This document shows, piece by piece, positions 45,726-54,057 of a stretch of DNA of 64,000 nt. The notes below the pieces were generated by a model. The model was not told the origin of the DNA. It did not search any database and was given only the letters and a program-made list of their open reading frames with translations. Made by a program: the position numbers and the translations under genes. This DNA is from Vibrio scophthalmi LMG 19158. Its GTDB lineage: Bacteria > Pseudomonadota > Gammaproteobacteria > Enterobacterales > Vibrionaceae. The DNA lies in assembly GCF_000222585.1 (NCBI RefSeq), contig NZ_AFWE01000040.1:113092-177091 (forward strand). The letters run 5' to 3'. Every line of letters starts with the position of its first letter. Position 1 is the first letter of the stretch.

Positions 45726-47444
45726 CTAATCCTTTATGCTGTCAAAATGGTCGAATTGACAGATGATGGCGAGTAAATACCAAGCTCCGTGAGGAATCCA
45801 TTGCTCACCCCATCGCCAGTTTTGCAACATATCATCTTTCTGTTTGGCTGGATTAAAGGCGATGTCTTCCTCGTCCTCAAAACCGCCTGTAATCCCATTG
45901 CAAACGCCACCCTTGGCGTTGAAGAAGCCTAAATGAGGCAAATAGTCAGGATTATTGTGGCCGTAACCATCGAGCATGCACATGTTGTATGGGTTTTGAC
46001 CCACGACCCAGTTGAGGGAATTTTGTGCAAATTCAATTAATTGTTTTTGCTGCGCGGCGTCTTGAGCGTAATTTTTCGCTAGGAAAGCCATGGTCGCCAA
46101 AGAACCTAGGCGCGCGTTTTCACCTTGCCACCAGTAACCTGTTTCATTGTCGTGAGCGACGAAGAAAGCTGCACGCTTTGCATCATTGACAGGTTTAACA
46201 TATTGGCGTGGGTAACCAAATGGATTCGCCACTTGGTGAGAAATCGTTAGTTCAAAGTTGATCGCTTGTGCGACGATTTTTTCAATGCTTTGTTTTAAGG
46301 CTGGGTCATTTTCAAACGCAAGGTATTCGCATAGCGCGATCACCGGTAAACCGGCTTCCGCTGCATGGAAATAAGGGCGTGAACCATCTTGGTTGGCAGA
46401 CCAATAATGCTTGATGTTGTCATCTGACATTTGACGCTCAGCCAGGCGCTGTGCCCAAATGCGGCTTTCAGCAAGAAAATCATTATTTTGAGTGGAGCGA
46501 TACAGCTCGACAGTCGCTAATAATGCGCAGTACTCATCAATGATGTTCTCTTTACCATCATTGAGATACTGGCTGTTCATTTCTTTAAGGTGCCAATAGC
46601 CTTTTTCTGCCGCTTGTAAATATTCTTGAGCGGTGTAATCACCCTCAACGTTAAGACGAGCTGCGGCAGCAAGTGCAGCAATCGAAATACCGCCACCTTG
46701 TCTAAAGCCTGCTTGGTAATCTTCTGACTTATGGCCTTGCTGAGTGGCATAAGCGCAGATCTCGCGTTGGTTGATATCTTTAGACCATTTATCAAATACG
46801 GTCATGTAGAAGAAACCTTGCGGGTTTTGCATTCTCATCAAAAAGTCAGCACCGAATAGCGCTTCTTCTGCTAAGCGAACGCGTGAGTATTGGGCAAATT
46901 TTTCATTGTCACCCACAAGCTCTAACCCTTTAAGCATATTCCAAACCACCATTGGGGTTTGTTGAGGGTTAAAGTAGTTTGCGTAAGATAAGTGACTTAG
47001 GTACTTACTTACATCACCAGATGCATCATACCAACCGCCATGAGCATCGATGGTTTCATCGCTGCCAAGAATACGAGCTTGCTTATCTTGTTTATCGAAA
47101 ATGCCGCCACAGCGTTGAGATTTGAAATAGTGCAGTACGTCAGAGAAGGTTTGCTGCATTAATACGCCTTGACCAATTTCGAATACTTCTGAGCGAATAT
47201 TATCGAAACGTAAGTAGTAGCAACCTGGGGTTTGGAAATCAGAAAAATCAATGCGGAAAAAATTCCCTTGGTGCCAGTTAGCGACTTTGCTGCCCTTTTG
47301 GACATGCAAAGTTGCAACTGTTTGATGGCTATCAGCGCACACCAGCAAGGCAGTGGTAGTAGACTGGCGCGTCTTTTTTGTCATCAAAACAGCCTGCTTA
47401 GGCCCAAGGGATTCATAACCAATATGGTTAGTAATTAGCAGCAT
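45726..47444 (-). CDS. Family 9 glycoside hydrolase, probable exo-beta-D-glucosaminidase
   Basis: 572 aa. N-terminal Ig-like domain (about 1-95) then the GH9 (alpha/alpha)6 barrel with HGGWYDASGDVSKYLSH (catalytic Asp pair), GQNPYNMCMLDGYG and the C-terminal Glu region GGFEDEEDIAFN. Annotated as endoglucanase in many genomes, but the Photobacterium homologue was shown to be an exo-glucosaminidase acting on GlcN-containing chitosan oligomers. No signal peptide, so it acts on imported oligosaccharides. Equivalent to V. cholerae VC0615. Confidence 0.87.
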   Translation of the reverse strand: MLLITNHIGYESLGPKQAVLMTKKTRQSTTTALLVCADSHQTVATLHVQKGSKVANWHQGNFFRIDFSDFQTPGCYYLRFDNIRSEVFEIGQGVLMQQTFSDVLHYFKSQRCGGIFDKQDKQARILGSDETIDAHGGWYDASGDVSKYLSHLSYANYFNPQQTPMVVWNMLKGLELVGDNEKFAQYSRVRLAEEALFGADFLMRMQNPQGFFYMTVFDKWSKDINQREICAYATQQGHKSEDYQAGFRQGGGISIAALAAAARLNVEGDYTAQEYLQAAEKGYWHLKEMNSQYLNDGKENIIDEYCALLATVELYRSTQNNDFLAESRIWAQRLAERQMSDDNIKHYWSANQDGSRPYFHAAEAGLPVIALCEYLAFENDPALKQSIEKIVAQAINFELTISHQVANPFGYPRQYVKPVNDAKRAAFFVAHDNETGYWWQGENARLGSLATMAFLAKNYAQDAAQQKQLIEFAQNSLNWVVGQNPYNMCMLDGYGHNNPDYLPHLGFFNAKGGVCNGITGGFEDEEDIAFNPAKQKDDMLQNWRWGEQWIPHGAWYLLAIICQFDHFDSIKD

Positions 47445-47488
47445 TGATATCTCCGCAAAAAATTCTTAATGACTTCAATTAAATTATG

Positions 47489-47517
47489 AGAGCCAAGAGA
47501 ACAGGTCTCTTGGCTCT
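47489..47517 (-). terminator. Intercistronic hairpin, ABC ATPase to GH9
   Basis: Perfect 10-bp stem AGCCAAGAGA / TCTCTTGGCT with a 5-nt loop, extended by two further pairs, just after the ATPase stop; not followed by a T-run on the minus strand. Confidence 0.65.
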
Positions 47518-47524
47518 TTCGTGC

Positions 47525-48520
47525 TTAGTCTTCGAAAAGGTAACAACGCACAAAGTGGTTCTCAGAAAGTTGCGTCACGCTTGGTAAGCGCTCACGACAT
47601 TTCTCAGTGACATGAGTACAACGGCCTGCGAAAGGACAGCCGACAGAGTTTGGCGTCCAAAGTGGAATTTCACCTTTGTTGCCTTTTAGCTCTGTATGGA
47701 TTGACTTGCTTGGATCTGGCACGGCAGAAACCAGCAACTGGGTATACGGGTGTTGAGGATCATGGATGATCTCTTCCGTATCGCCCCATTCAACCATGTG
47801 TCCGACATACATAACTGCGATGTCTTCCGCAATGTAACGCGCTGTTGCGATATCGTGCGTGATGTAAAGTAGAGACATTTCCTTCTCAAACTTCATCTCT
47901 TCCATTAGGTTAAGTACGCCGGCACGAATTGAAACGTCGAGCATTGATGTTGGTTCATCCGCTAGAACGACTTCTGCACCAACCGCAATGTTACGTGCTA
48001 GGTTGACACGTTGACGTTGACCACCTGAAAGCTGATGCGGGTATTTTTCCGCTGTTTCTTTTGGTGGGATCAAGCCAACTTGCTCTAGCAAATCGTAAAC
48101 ATGCTCTTCCAATTCCTTTTTGTTACCTGGGTTAACCTTTTTATGGATCAACAGTGGTCGAGCAATGTGGTGGAAAATGTTGTGCGTTGGGTTTAGCGAG
48201 CCAAACGGGTCTTGCCAAACCATTTGCACGCCTTCACGGTAGTGCATCAAATCGGATTTAGAGTTGATATCTAAGATATCGCGTCCTTTGTATTCGATAG
48301 TGCCTGATGTTGGGGCATACATTTTTGCGATCATTTTTGCTGTAGTTGATTTACCAGAACCTGATTCACCTACTACTGCTAAGCCGCGACTTTTGTACAT
48401 TTTGAATGATACGTCGTTGATCGCACGCATCATCGGTTGTTTAAGGGCGTTACTACTGATCGGGAAATCCTTAATAAGGTTTTTACCCTCAACCAGTAAT
48501 TCGCCATACGCTTTGCTCAT
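47525..48520 (-). CDS. Chitooligosaccharide ABC transporter ATP-binding protein (OppF type)
   Basis: 331 aa. Walker A GESGSGKSTTA, signature LSGGQRQRVNLARN, Walker B VVLADEPTSMLD, and the C-terminal oligopeptide/dipeptide-transporter domain with the cysteine-containing VGCPFAGRCTHVTEKC. Although oligopeptide-type by sequence, it belongs to the chitobiose uptake system by operon position (V. cholerae VC0616). Energises the two permeases at 49.5-51.6 kb together with the next ATPase. Confidence 0.9.
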   Translation of the reverse strand: MSKAYGELLVEGKNLIKDFPISSNALKQPMMRAINDVSFKMYKSRGLAVVGESGSGKSTTAKMIAKMYAPTSGTIEYKGRDILDINSKSDLMHYREGVQMVWQDPFGSLNPTHNIFHHIARPLLIHKKVNPGNKKELEEHVYDLLEQVGLIPPKETAEKYPHQLSGGQRQRVNLARNIAVGAEVVLADEPTSMLDVSIRAGVLNLMEEMKFEKEMSLLYITHDIATARYIAEDIAVMYVGHMVEWGDTEEIIHDPQHPYTQLLVSAVPDPSKSIHTELKGNKGEIPLWTPNSVGCPFAGRCTHVTEKCRERLPSVTQLSENHFVRCYLFED

Positions 48521-48559
48521 AATTGACTCCAGAAATTTTTAGTTTTTCTTTATTAATTG

Positions 48560-49543
48560 CTAGATTTTGGTCTGGGCAATTGGCTCACCGTAAAGGTGGC
48601 AGTTAGAAAGATGGTTAGGTTCAATCTCTCTCAACTGAGTCGCAACTTGAGTACATTTGTCATGCACACGGTCGCAACGTGCCTGGAAACGACAGCCTTG
48701 TGGTATTTCTAGCAAGTTCAATGGGTTGCCAGGGATACCTGTCAGCTTAGTTTTAGGCCCAGTCAATGGAGGGAATGAACTTCCCAGCCCTTTGGTGTAC
48801 GGGTGGTAAGGGCTAGTTAAAATTTCCTTCGATGGAGCAACTTCGATCAATTCACCTGAGTACATGATGCCGATACGGTCTGAGAACTCGACCATCAATG
48901 ATAGGTCGTGTGTAATAAACAGAATCGAGAAACCAAACTCTTCTTTCAGTGCATAGATCTTTTGAAGAATTTCACGTTGAACCACAACGTCTAGCGCTGT
49001 TGTTGGTTCATCCATGATGATCATTTTGGGATTAAGCGCCAATGCAATCGCGATAACCAAACGTTGACGCATACCACCAGAGAACTGGTGAGGGTAGTCA
49101 GTCAAACGGTTAGGGTGGATATCAACGATTTCCAATAAACCTTCTGCACGTCTTTTCGCTTGCTCACGAGTCATGTTCGTGTGACGCATGATTACGTCAC
49201 AGAACTGTTCTTCCATCGTCAGTACAGGGTTTAGTGCGTTCATCGCACTTTGGAAAACCATCGACATCTCGCTCCAGCGGAAAGCTTGCATGCGCTCGTC
49301 GCTGTAGTTGAGGATATTTTCGCCGTTGAAAATAACCTCACCACCGGTGATAAATGCTGGCGGCTTATGTAGACGCATTAGCGAGAAGGCAACGGTCGAT
49401 TTACCACAACCAGATTCACCGGCTAGGCCAAAGACTTCACCTGGTGCTAGGTCAAAGCTCACATTGTTACAGGCACGGACATCGCCCGATGCTGTGATGT
49501 AGTCAACGCAAAGGTTGCGGACGGAAATTAGTGGTGCTGTCAT
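48560..49543 (-). CDS. Chitooligosaccharide ABC transporter ATP-binding protein (OppD type)
   Basis: 327 aa. Walker A GESGCGKSTVA, signature FSGGMRQRLVIAIALALNP, Walker B MIIMDEPTTALD, and the C-terminal motif GCRFQARCDRVHDKC. Partner of the OppF-type subunit downstream. Its start lies two bp after the permease stop, which fits close co-translation. Counterpart of V. cholerae VC0617. Confidence 0.9.
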   Translation of the reverse strand: MTAPLISVRNLCVDYITASGDVRACNNVSFDLAPGEVFGLAGESGCGKSTVAFSLMRLHKPPAFITGGEVIFNGENILNYSDERMQAFRWSEMSMVFQSAMNALNPVLTMEEQFCDVIMRHTNMTREQAKRRAEGLLEIVDIHPNRLTDYPHQFSGGMRQRLVIAIALALNPKMIIMDEPTTALDVVVQREILQKIYALKEEFGFSILFITHDLSLMVEFSDRIGIMYSGELIEVAPSKEILTSPYHPYTKGLGSSFPPLTGPKTKLTGIPGNPLNLLEIPQGCRFQARCDRVHDKCTQVATQLREIEPNHLSNCHLYGEPIAQTKI

Positions 49544-49545
49544 GA

Positions 49546-50571
49546 TTATTTATCTCCGCTCCAAAGTGCATTTTGTGGTGGTAGCTCAGGTTCACGCTCG
49601 TTTTTATCTTGCGCAGCAAGCTTCTTCCAACGCTTCATACCTTTGTGTGAGCGAAGTTGCGGGTTAGCAATTTCATCCACAGCGAAGTTAAGTAGAGCAA
49701 GACCAGTCATAAGAAGAATCAGAGCCATACATGGAGCGAGTAGTTCCCACCAAGCGCCAATCAGCATTGAAGATGATGTCTGTACGTTGTACAGCATGAT
49801 ACCCCAGCTAACGGTGTTCGGGTCACCAAGACCTAGGAACGAGATAGTGGCTTCCATCATGATTGCGTACATAACTGAACCGATGAAGCTTGCACCAACG
49901 ATTGGGATAAGGTTTGGCAAAATCTCAACGAAGATGATGCGCCATGAAGATTCACCCAATACTTCTGCTGCTTTAACGAACTCTTTTTCACGTAGGGCAA
50001 GAGTTTGGGAGCGTATAACACGAGCACCCCAGGCCCAGGCCGTAAAGCCGATGATTAAGGCAATGGTTAGTGGCCCTGCCTCACCGATAAAGGCCGCGAG
50101 AACAAACAGTAGTGGGTACTGTGGAATAACCAGCATGATGTTCATTGCTGCAGTTAGGAAGTCATCAACACGTCCACCGAAGTAACCTGCTGAGATACCG
50201 ATAACCGTCGCTAGAAAACATACTGTGATACCAGCGCCAAAACCTACTGATAGTGATACGCGAGAACCGTGTACGAACTGAGACCAAACGTCACGGCCCA
50301 TACGAGAGGTACCCATTACGTGGTCCGCTTTTTTCGACATAATCAAAGTGCGGCGATCATCAGCTAGGTTTTTCGCTACCCAACCATCTGGATTTGCTTG
50401 TGCAGCTTTTACCACAGATGCTGGATATTCGTGTGGGTTACCAGTACGTTTGTCTGGAGCGTGCTTTGCAAGTAGCGGTGCACATAGAGCCATCAAAACA
50501 AACGCGCTAAGAATAATACTGCCAACCAGTGCCATCGGGTTACCGACGATCAGTTTGAAGATACCTTTCAT
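49546..50571 (-). CDS. Chitooligosaccharide ABC transporter permease (DppC/OppC type)
   Basis: 341 aa, about six membrane spans with a periplasmic loop after the first. The EAA loop REKEFVKAAEVLGESSWRIIFVEILPNLIP contacts the ATPase. An N-terminal OppC-type extension is present. Starts two bp after the preceding permease. V. cholerae VC0618 equivalent. Confidence 0.9.
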   Translation of the reverse strand: MKGIFKLIVGNPMALVGSIILSAFVLMALCAPLLAKHAPDKRTGNPHEYPASVVKAAQANPDGWVAKNLADDRRTLIMSKKADHVMGTSRMGRDVWSQFVHGSRVSLSVGFGAGITVCFLATVIGISAGYFGGRVDDFLTAAMNIMLVIPQYPLLFVLAAFIGEAGPLTIALIIGFTAWAWGARVIRSQTLALREKEFVKAAEVLGESSWRIIFVEILPNLIPIVGASFIGSVMYAIMMEATISFLGLGDPNTVSWGIMLYNVQTSSSMLIGAWWELLAPCMALILLMTGLALLNFAVDEIANPQLRSHKGMKRWKKLAAQDKNEREPELPPQNALWSGDK

Positions 50572-50573
50572 TA

Positions 50574-51560
50574 TTATTTACCTCCCTTACGTAGGCGAGG
50601 GTCGAGAACTACGTATAGCATGTCTGCAAGTAGGTTAAAGAACAGCATGAATAACGTCATGATAAGTAGCTGACCTTGAAGTACTTGGTAATCACGCGCT
50701 TTAATCGCGTTAAATAGAACTGAACCTAGACCTGGGTAGTTAAAGATGATTTCGATAATCAACTGACCACCGATTGCCATACCTAGTGCCATTGAAAGTG
50801 CGGTTACACTTGGAAGCATCGCGTTACGAGCTGCGTAGTTAAATACAATACGTTTTTCGCTTAGGCCTTTGCCTTTCGCCATCGTAATGTAATCTTCCGC
50901 TAGTAGGTTGATCATGTTGTTACGCATGTTTACTAGGAAGCCACCAATCTGAACGATGGTTGCACACACTAGCGGTAGTACTGCGTGGTAAGCGACGTCT
51001 TTAATGAACGCCCAGCTTGTCCAGTCAGGAGATGTACCCGCTGTGTAAGCGTAACCCGTAGGGAACCATTTAAGACCGATTGCGAAAGTAAACAGTGCAA
51101 TCATGGCAATAACGACTTGAGGTACTGCTTGGATAACTAGCATGCCAGGAGTAATGAACGCATCGTATTTACTACCGCGTTTCCAAGCTGCGTAGATACC
51201 TAAGATTGAGCCAAGAGAGAATGAAAAAACTACTGCAGTACCTGCTAGGAATAGAGACCAGCCAAATGCACCACCAAGTAGAGTGTTTACTGACAGAGGG
51301 TAGAATTGAATCGAAGTACCCAGCTCCCAGCTCAGAATGTTTTTCATGTAGGCAAAGTATTGCATCCAAATAGGACCATCTACGAAGCCTAGTAGTTGTT
51401 TCATTGCTTCAATACGCTCAGGAGTAACCTGAACCGAAGCGTTGGCAAACATCATGGTAACTGGGTCACCAGGCATTGCTCGCGGAATAATAAAGTTCAA
51501 CGTTGCCGCAACTAAAAGAGCGACAAAATAAAATGACAAACGTCTTAAAAAATAACCCAT
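50574..51560 (-). CDS. Chitooligosaccharide ABC transporter permease (DppB/OppB type)
   Basis: 328 aa. First span MGYFLRRLSFYFVALLVAATLNFIIPR followed by PGDPVTMMF, the usual start of DppB/OppB proteins; EAA loop YITMAKGKGLSEKRIVFNYAARNAMLP. Forms the transmembrane channel with the DppC-type partner. Separated from the binding-protein gene by 170 bp with a strong hairpin. V. cholerae VC0619 equivalent. Confidence 0.9.
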   Translation of the reverse strand: MGYFLRRLSFYFVALLVAATLNFIIPRAMPGDPVTMMFANASVQVTPERIEAMKQLLGFVDGPIWMQYFAYMKNILSWELGTSIQFYPLSVNTLLGGAFGWSLFLAGTAVVFSFSLGSILGIYAAWKRGSKYDAFITPGMLVIQAVPQVVIAMIALFTFAIGLKWFPTGYAYTAGTSPDWTSWAFIKDVAYHAVLPLVCATIVQIGGFLVNMRNNMINLLAEDYITMAKGKGLSEKRIVFNYAARNAMLPSVTALSMALGMAIGGQLIIEIIFNYPGLGSVLFNAIKARDYQVLQGQLLIMTLFMLFFNLLADMLYVVLDPRLRKGGK

Positions 51561-51693
51561 AACTTACACCTTAATCACCCAGATTTTCCCTGTTCCTGGT
51601 GTCAGGTCGCCCTCAGCGAAACTACTTATTTGAGCGCGAAAAATCCCCTGACGCAAAGCGCCATACCATAAATGCTAACAGGAGGGGGGATGT

Positions 51694-51716
51694 GCGGCGC
51701 ACGGGATGTGCGCCGC
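51694..51716 (-). terminator. Hairpin between binding protein and permease genes
   Basis: Perfect 9-bp GC-rich stem GCGGCGCAC / GTGCGCCGC with a 5-nt loop, about 17 nt after the binding-protein stop, followed by ACATCCCCCC rather than T. Typical of elements that protect the binding-protein mRNA from 3' decay. Confidence 0.7.
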
Positions 51717-51732
51717 TATATTGAATGTCTAA

Positions 51733-53415
51733 TTACTTAACTGGTTTTAGGTCCAGTACGTGTAGTAGACGCTCAGGGATACCGTCCCAAATGTTTGGAC
51801 GACCCTTAGGATTTTCTTCATTCCACCAACCAGTGAAACGAGTTGTATTGTATTGGTACATGTATGCACCAGACATTACAGGAACCGTTACTTGGTCAGC
51901 TGCGATGATTTGCTGGATACCGTGAGCGATGTCTAGCTGTTCTTTCTTATCAGCAGTTTTGTAGAAGCTGTTTAGAAGACCATCTAGCTTGTCGTTCTTG
52001 TAGTAGTGCAAAGCAAAGCGTGGCATGCCGTCACCAGACTGAAGTGCTGAGTTGTAAGCACTGTTCCAGTATAGGTGTGGATCCGCACCGTGGAAGTAGT
52101 TGGTGTATGCTACGTCGTACGTTGCTTCTAGCATCGCTTGGTTGTACACAGAGAAGTCTGGTGTACGCGCTTTCGCTTTGATGCCTACTTCAGCCAGTTG
52201 CTCAACAGCAAGTTGAACAGTGTTGTTGAAGTCAGTCCAACCGTTTGGAGATTGGATTAGAAGTTCGAAAGACTTACCAGATGGAGTGTCAACGAAACCG
52301 TCTTTGTTCACATCTTTAAAGCCAGCTTTAGCTAGTAGCGCTTTAGCACCTTCAACGTTGTACGTGTTGTAGCCTTTGTACTTAGCGTGAGTTTCTTCGT
52401 CAGACCAAGTCTTAAACGCGTAACCAAGACCAGAAGCGAAGTCATTCACTGTACCGCCGCCGTAGAATGCGATGTCGATAATAGTTTGACGGTCAATAGC
52501 CATAGAGAATGCGCGACGGAAGTCAACGTTAGTTAACGCTTCGTTCTTCACTGCATCTGGGTGCTTGAAGTTAACTACGAATGACTGAGTACCTGATGGC
52601 GGGTACCAGTATTGGTGGTTAGGACTTGCAGCTGCGTAAGTACGGTCGATATCTGGAACGAACGATGAAGTCCAGTCCATTTCGCTGTTTACAACTTTAC
52701 CTAGGAACTGGTCGTTGTTCGCGATTTGCGGAACACGTAGACAGTCAACTTCTAGGTTGTCAGCATCCCAGTAGTTAGGGTTACGACATTGTGTGTAAAG
52801 TTGAGGAGTAAAAGTATCGATTTCAGTAAACGGACCAGTACCTACTGGATTTTCGTTTGTGAACGTTGATGGATCTTTTACTTTGCTCCAGATGTGCTCA
52901 GGAACGATAGGTAGTTTAACGATTTCGTAAGGCGCGTTTGAGTTCGCTTCCGCAATGTTGAACTTAACTTGGTAGTCGTTCAGTTTCTCTACGCTAGTAA
53001 CCCAAGCGTTAGTACCTGCTTGGTCTAGTTCAGGTTTTGCTTTAACTAGTTCAAAAGAGTAGATAACGTCGTCTGCGTTGAATGTTTCGCCGTCAGACCA
53101 TTTAACGCCTTTACGGATATCGAAAACAACACTTAGTAGATCGTCAGCAACGGTAAAACCTTCAGCTAGACGGAATACAGGAGTGTTACCGTGCATTTCG
53201 TTGAATACAACTAGCGGCTCGTATAGGAAATCACGAGTAGTGTGCAAGTTAGTTGCACCTAGGTACGGGTTAAAGTTACGTACGAAGGTAGTGTACTCTT
53301 TAGGGTGGATCGTTAGTTCACTTTTTTCTGCTGCAGTTGCTACTGATGCGAAACCAGTAGTAGCTGTTGCGATGATCGCTGTTGCTAATGCAGTTTTTTT
53401 AATGTTGGCAAGCAT
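51733..53415 (-). CDS. cbp: Periplasmic chitin-oligosaccharide-binding protein
   Basis: 560 aa. Signal peptide MLANIKKTALATAIIATATTG...ATAA; extracellular solute-binding family 5 fold (DppA/OppA type). Equivalent of V. cholerae VC0620 (CBP), which binds (GlcNAc)n and also keeps the sensor kinase ChiS inactive when unliganded. First and probably most highly expressed gene of the operon, with a 640-bp upstream region shared with the end of chiS. Binds chitobiose in the periplasm for the two permeases downstream. Confidence 0.92.
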   Translation of the reverse strand: MLANIKKTALATAIIATATTGFASVATAAEKSELTIHPKEYTTFVRNFNPYLGATNLHTTRDFLYEPLVVFNEMHGNTPVFRLAEGFTVADDLLSVVFDIRKGVKWSDGETFNADDVIYSFELVKAKPELDQAGTNAWVTSVEKLNDYQVKFNIAEANSNAPYEIVKLPIVPEHIWSKVKDPSTFTNENPVGTGPFTEIDTFTPQLYTQCRNPNYWDADNLEVDCLRVPQIANNDQFLGKVVNSEMDWTSSFVPDIDRTYAAASPNHQYWYPPSGTQSFVVNFKHPDAVKNEALTNVDFRRAFSMAIDRQTIIDIAFYGGGTVNDFASGLGYAFKTWSDEETHAKYKGYNTYNVEGAKALLAKAGFKDVNKDGFVDTPSGKSFELLIQSPNGWTDFNNTVQLAVEQLAEVGIKAKARTPDFSVYNQAMLEATYDVAYTNYFHGADPHLYWNSAYNSALQSGDGMPRFALHYYKNDKLDGLLNSFYKTADKKEQLDIAHGIQQIIAADQVTVPVMSGAYMYQYNTTRFTGWWNEENPKGRPNIWDGIPERLLHVLDLKPVK

Positions 53416-54011
53416 AGCTGTTCCTTACTATTTGCTTTCATTTCACTAATGGATGAATGTTATCAATTGATGAACACTCGCCAAGACCTACCTCAGAAAC
53501 TATTTCTCAACGTCAGAGGTTGTTGGGAAATATGAGTGGCCTGTAGGCCCTAGGCACATCTAGAAAACACTGAATTCGCATGTTTATCAATTGCCATTCC
53601 CGTTAAAAACGTCAAAACACCACTCAGTAACGTCAATAACGTCAATTAATTGTATTTTTTGCTCAATACGGTTAAAAAACAAGCTTTGAAGTGTGTCGCA
53701 GTTTGCCTTGGGGTGATGGTGTTAAGTTAGTGTTCACTATCTTCTTGTTTCTTTATTTTAAATGGTTGTGTTGGTGGTTCTGGTTCGGTGCGATCTCCAT
53801 CACTAGGCGGTTTTAGTGTTAATTCACTACGCTAATTTTAAACTGACGAATTGTTGTGATTGGGTTCGCAATTACGTTGCTTTATTTACTTTTAGGCGGA
53901 TTTTAGCGTTTTTGACCGTTATTTTTGGGCTCAGTTTCAAACAATTGTCGACGTGAAACCAAGTTGTTTTTCGCTGTGTAAAAACGCTAATGAGAACGAT
54001 TATCTCAAGAT
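53416..54011. promoter_or_regulatory. chb operon control region
   Basis: Almost 600 bp without a gene. Nearest the operon, TGACGTT (minus strand) occurs four times: 53509-53515, 53608-53614, 53629-53635 and 53638-53644; the last three are clustered, spaced by 21 and 9 bp. Farther up are two palindromes with the same arms, TAGTG-TT-CACTA (53728-53739) and TAGTG-N6-CACTA (53815-53830), and an 11-bp inverted repeat TTAGCGTTTTT / AAAAACGCTAA (53903-53913, 53980-53990). These are candidate binding sites for ChiS, SlmA or another regulator; which motif is which cannot be told from sequence. I did not fix a -10/-35. Confidence 0.5.
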
Positions 54012-54040
54012 AAAAAAAAGCCCATCGATTTGACGGGCTG
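54012..54040 (-). terminator. Terminator of chiS
   Basis: On the minus strand AGCCCGT-N7-ATGGGCT is followed by a run of T; 17 nt beyond the chiS stop. Confidence 0.85.
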
Positions 54041-54057
54041 GATAGTGATTGAACTCA

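Noticed and set aside
53416-54057. CRISPR-like repeats or a small RNA gene before the chb operon
   Set aside because: The repeated heptamers are too short and irregular for CRISPR, and no promoter-terminator pair framing an RNA was seen.
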